Shown here one piece after another: positions 60,801 to 64,000 of a stretch of 64,000 nt of DNA. A program made the position numbers and the translations under genes. How positions within the stretch are numbered: the first letter of the stretch is position 1; each line of letters opens with the position of its first letter. Below the pieces are notes generated by a model that did not search any database, was not told where the DNA came from, and saw only the letters and a list, made by a program, of their open reading frames with translations. The stretch is from contig CM042565.1 in NCBI GenBank assembly GCA_023630585.1, positions 2,262,513-2,326,512 on the forward strand. The letters run 5' to 3'. The stretch is from Cranoglanis bouderius. Its lineage: Eukaryota > Chordata > Actinopteri > Siluriformes > Cranoglanididae.

Positions 60801-63800
60801 AAGTATCTTTAAGGAGTAGACATGTTTATTTATGTGACTTCTTTCCAAGTTTCCTTTTGTCACTGACAGACACAACAATGGCTCTCTGGAAATCTGGGGG
60901 TTTGAACTCATAAACTTCTAGTCACATTTGCAGAACCCTAAAGGTTCTACCACTAAACTTGTAAGGGTGGAAAGTCCAGATTGTTTCTCTTCTAAAAATT
61001 ATTTGGAGATATGAGGTTGTGGGGGCCATGGTGGCTTAGTGGATTGCATCACACCTCCAGGGTTGGGGGGTTAATTCCTGCTTCCACCCTGTGTGCGTGG
61101 AGTCTCCCTGTGCTTCCTCCAGTTGCTCCAGTTTCCTCTCCAAGCCCAAAGACATGCACTGTAGGCTGATTGGCATCTCTAAATTGTCCATAGTGTGTGA
61201 GTGAGAGTCCAGGGTGTCCCCCGGCTTGTGCCCCGAGTCCCATGGGATAGGCTCTAGGCTCCCTGTAACCCTGTGTAGGATAAGCGGTACAGAAAATGGC
61301 TGGATGGATGGATGGATATGAGGTTGCCTCATAATGACAATTAAGAAATACAAGAATGTGTGAGGGTGGACCCTTTGGAGTGCAATTACACCATGAGTTA
61401 TATAACAAACAAGGGGTCCAAGCACTTTTGGATCAGTATTGTCGGAGTGTATTTTCATATTTGGGTTGGGGTGAGAGTTCACAGAAGAGTTCTGAGGAGA
61501 AATTACAAAATGGTGATTTGTCAAATCCTATCCAATTTGATTTGTAGAACGCATAGATGATGTTAAACATATTGTTCTTGTTTTAGATCTCGGAGCTGGC
61601 GTTGCAGGTGGCTATCCTGTTTTACGGAGGACACTTGGTGGTGACGGACCAGATGAGCGGCGGAACTCTCATTTCTTTTGTCATCTATGAGCTTGAACTT
61701 GGGGAATGTCTGGAGGTTAGACATGTCATGATAAGTTTACAGTCACGTTGTTTGCTTACAGTTGTACATTTTCAAATGGGATTTGTGTCTGCTTCGGTCT
61801 CAATTTGTTTTGCCCCGCAGAGCATTGCGTCCGTCTACACAGGTCTGATGCAGGGCGTGGGAGCTGCAGAGAAGGTCTTTGAGTACATTGACAGAAAGCC
61901 CAAACACACTCTCGATGGCCAAGAAGCTCCAGATATGTTGCAGGGCCTGGTAGAGTTCAAGAACGTGACATTCTGTTATCCTACACGGCCAGAGACCAAT
62001 GTCCTTAAGGTATCGCTTCATGTTCTATCTGTCCCACTGACCCTGCCCAACTCTTCTGATTTTACAGCAATACAACTGTCAAATATATTTTAAAATCTAC
62101 AGTGTAGATTATCTCCATTTCAATTATTAGCCATATAGAACCAGGCATGCTTTAGTTTGTTCTTAATTTGAAACGTGTTCCTAAAGGTTAAAATGTGGGG
62201 TCCAAGCAAACCGTAGGTGTTAGTGTAGTCGATAAAGTTTCAGCCTAAACATTTTATTGGCAGAATGTGTCCTTCAGTATCCAGCCAGGGCAGGTGACGG
62301 CTCTGGTGGGTCCCTCAGGCAGCGGTAAAAGTTCCTGTGTTTCTCTGCTGGAGAACTTCTACACGCCTCAGAACGGCCAAGTGCTGCTGGACGGCCGGCC
62401 GATTGAGACGTACCAGCATGGCTACCTCCACTCCAAGGTAAGCTCCTGTCAGGTAGACATTAAATAATACTCTCTGAACTCGGTTTTTAATAGTTTTTTT
62501 TTTAATGACACACTACTGTTTTGTGATGTTTATTCGGTATTATATAAATGTCTTCAAATATGATGATGTTTTTCATATCGCCCACGCCAGATGTCATTCA
62601 CAGGCTTTGCAGTTTACTCATTGTAATAAAATGCAATAAAATGTAGGAAATCAACTCTTCACTCAGGTAGCGCTGGTTGGACAAGAGCCAGTCCTTTTCG
62701 CTCGTTCTGTACAGAAGAACATCGCCTATGGTCTTCATGCCGCTCCTGCGGAAGTTGTAGTCACGGCCGCCAGAAAGGCCAACGCTCACGACTTCATCTG
62801 CAGCCTCTCTAAGGGTTACGACACGGGTGAGATCTGAGTTTTAAAACACGCCTGTGCAACCATTTAGGACCAGGTACCACACCATAATCAGCCTCGTTTA
62901 TTTATCCAAATGAAACTTGACCTGTAGAAAGTACTGTTTATAGCTGCTGTACCATAAGCAATACCACTCCAGGATGTCCTCTTATAGGAAGATCACACCT
63001 CAGGTTGCATCACACCAGCATGTTGTTGATTATTTTTCTATAATAACATGTTACATTTATACACGTTAATAATAAATTATCCTTTTGCACTGTTTTCATA
63101 ATTATAATACACTCCTCCAGGATTCTCCAGATGGTTTCTATTTCAAAATAGGTTCTACTTGGAACCTTTTCTGAAAGAACCCCTGTCACATATGGTCCCC
63201 TGTCAGGTGCTAGATTTAGCCTTAGTTTTTAAGAGTAAGTCAAAGTGTATGATTATAAATGAGGTCATTGATTAGACCCCAGGTGATGAGTCAGCAGTTT
63301 AGGTGCAATGTTTTTGGATTTCTGCTTGTCCGTGTGTGCCTTTGCTCAGTTTCTGGGTTTCTATCTGGCTGCTGATGTCATGGAGTGTTAGCAGGAGCTG
63401 TGTGTTAACTCGCATGCGTGTCACATTCTAGGTGTCGGGGAGAAGGGCACTCAGCTCTCAGGAGGGCAGAAGCAGAGAGTGGCCATCGCTCGAGCCTTAA
63501 TCCGAAACCCAAGCGTGCTGATTCTGGATGAGGCCACCAGCGCGCTGGATGCTGAGAGCGAACACATGGTAAGGATTAAGACTTTAATCCTTGCCTTTGA
63601 TGTAGACATCCTGTTTGTAACAGGGTTGCAGCATTATGCAGTTCTTAGACCATTGTCTATTAGTATTAGTGTGAGAATACTGTATGGTTTTCGATAGAGA
63701 CTTCAGTGCACGTTTGTTTCGTTGTTTCTTTGTTCTGGTTGCATACCCATGCTCAGAAGGAAATGAAACGGTACTCCAAAAGCTGTAAACTATATAACTA

Positions 63801-64000
63801 TTCAGTAATGTTGTACTCTTAACAAAGACTTCATGGCCCTTGAAGACAGGAGCTGGTGGTGGAGTCAAAAAAAAAAGACTTCAATACGCTTTTGCCACTC
63901 TGTCTGCTAAATGCTGTAAATGTAAACGTGTATGCGTTTTATTGTCAGGTCCAGCAGGCTCTGAATGCCGTGATGGAGAACTACACAGTCCTGGTGATCG
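57888..64000 (+). CDS. abcb9: ABCB9 / TAP-like lysosomal peptide transporter, 3' end beyond the window
   Basis: Half ABC transporter that forms a homodimer and pumps cytosolic peptides into lysosomes. Exons: 57888-58515, 58873-58987, 59296-59426, 60082-60287, 60594-60791, 61587-61715, 61821-62009, 62264-62437, 62667-62826, 63432-63568, 63949-64000 (cut by the edge); 706 codons visible, all phases agree. Exon 1 is the four-helix TMD0 (SVLDLW, RSCLLFGASVGV, LLIFSE) and an acidic linker. Exons 2-7 form the six-helix domain (FARLNIRLRN, GDITSRLTSDTTQVSDLISQ, GLMQGVGAAEKVFEYIDR). The nucleotide-binding domain has Walker A GPSGSGKSS (exon 8), Q-loop VGQEPVLFARS (exon 9), signature LSGGQKQR and Walker B VLILDEATSALD (exon 10). 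The D-loop is intact; the switch His lies past the edge. ABCB9 is preferred over TAP2 because of the TMD0, LENFY and ANAHDFI; a teleost tap2t-type paralogue is the main alternative. ATG at 57888 matches the family start MRL. Confidence 0.9.
59640..60005 (+). repeat. Degenerate short-period repeat, CAGTARTCATAA core
   Basis: GTCAGTAGTCATAAC and close variants recur about every 12-20 bases in abcb9 intron 3. Confidence 0.85.
61021..61320 (+). repeat. tRNA-derived SINE-like repeat
   Basis: Starts GGGCCATGGTGGCTTAGTGG (box A region), box B decayed to GGGGTTAATTCCTGC, then AAAGACATGCACTGTAGGCT and the tail GGCTGGATGGATGGATGG. In abcb9 intron 5, sense orientation. Confidence 0.75.
62960..63240. 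repeat. Two MITE-like repeats in abcb9 intron 9
   Basis: 62960-63080 resembles family A (CACTCCAGGATGTCCTCTTA; TGTTGATTATTTTTCTATAA). 63110-63240 carries GGTTCTACTTGGAACC and AAGAACCCC, the GGTTCT family. Confidence 0.5.

Noticed and set aside
57888..64000. Assignment as TAP2
   Set aside because: The N-terminal TMD0, LENFY and ANAHDFI segments fit ABCB9; TAP2 differs at these points. A tap2t-type paralogue remains possible.

Overview
This is vertebrate nuclear DNA, most probably from a teleost fish. The genes are split by GT-AG introns. The spaces between exons are full of (CA)n/(GT)n microsatellites, Tc1/mariner remnants, palindromic MITE-like repeats and tRNA-derived SINE-like repeats of the kind common in ray-finned fish. 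The repeat mix would suit an otophysan such as a catfish, but that is a guess from pattern.

Four protein-coding genes can be read exon by exon. (1) slc4a5 (+ strand, 13900-44770, 25 coding exons, 1139 codons before the stop) encodes the electrogenic Na+/HCO3- cotransporter NBCe2. (2) ogfod2 (- strand, 50532-46336, 7 coding exons, 339 aa) encodes a 2-oxoglutarate/Fe(II) dioxygenase and lies tail-to-tail with slc4a5. (3) A domesticated GIN-type (Ty3/gypsy-like) integrase gene (+ strand, 51216-55720, 8 exons, 427 aa) lies head-to-head with ogfod2 across a 683-bp shared promoter. (4) abcb9/TAPL (+ strand, from 57888 through the right edge, 11 exons visible) encodes a lysosomal peptide half-transporter. 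In every gene the exon phases sum without a frameshift or internal stop, so all four look functional. As far as I recall, ABCB9 and OGFOD2 are also neighbours on human 12q24.31, so this half of the window looks like conserved synteny; slc4a5 beside them would be a fish-side arrangement.

Layout: 1-13.9 kb has no recognisable coding gene, only MITEs, SINE fragments, facing (CA)n and (GT)n tracts, a minisatellite at about 9.64-10.30 kb and a truncated Tc1 element just before the first slc4a5 exon. 13.9-44.8 kb is slc4a5; its introns hold three minisatellites, two Tc1 copies read in full or in part and many small repeats. 44.8-46.3 kb is the shared 3' flank. 46.3-50.5 kb is ogfod2, with a 33-bp minisatellite in intron 1. 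50.5-51.2 kb is the bidirectional promoter. 51.2-56.1 kb is the GIN gene. 56.2-57.9 kb is a Tc1 remnant and the abcb9 promoter. 57.9-64 kb is abcb9.

The most unusual observations are: a 44-bp minisatellite in slc4a5 that begins inside exon 8 and repeats its splice-donor region many times; two GC-AG introns in the same gene; exons 16 and 3 bracketed by complementary simple repeats; two alternative slc4a5 C-termini, one ending in a PDZ ligand (ETTL); and a host integrase gene whose zinc-binding residues are kept while two of the three catalytic acidic positions are changed.
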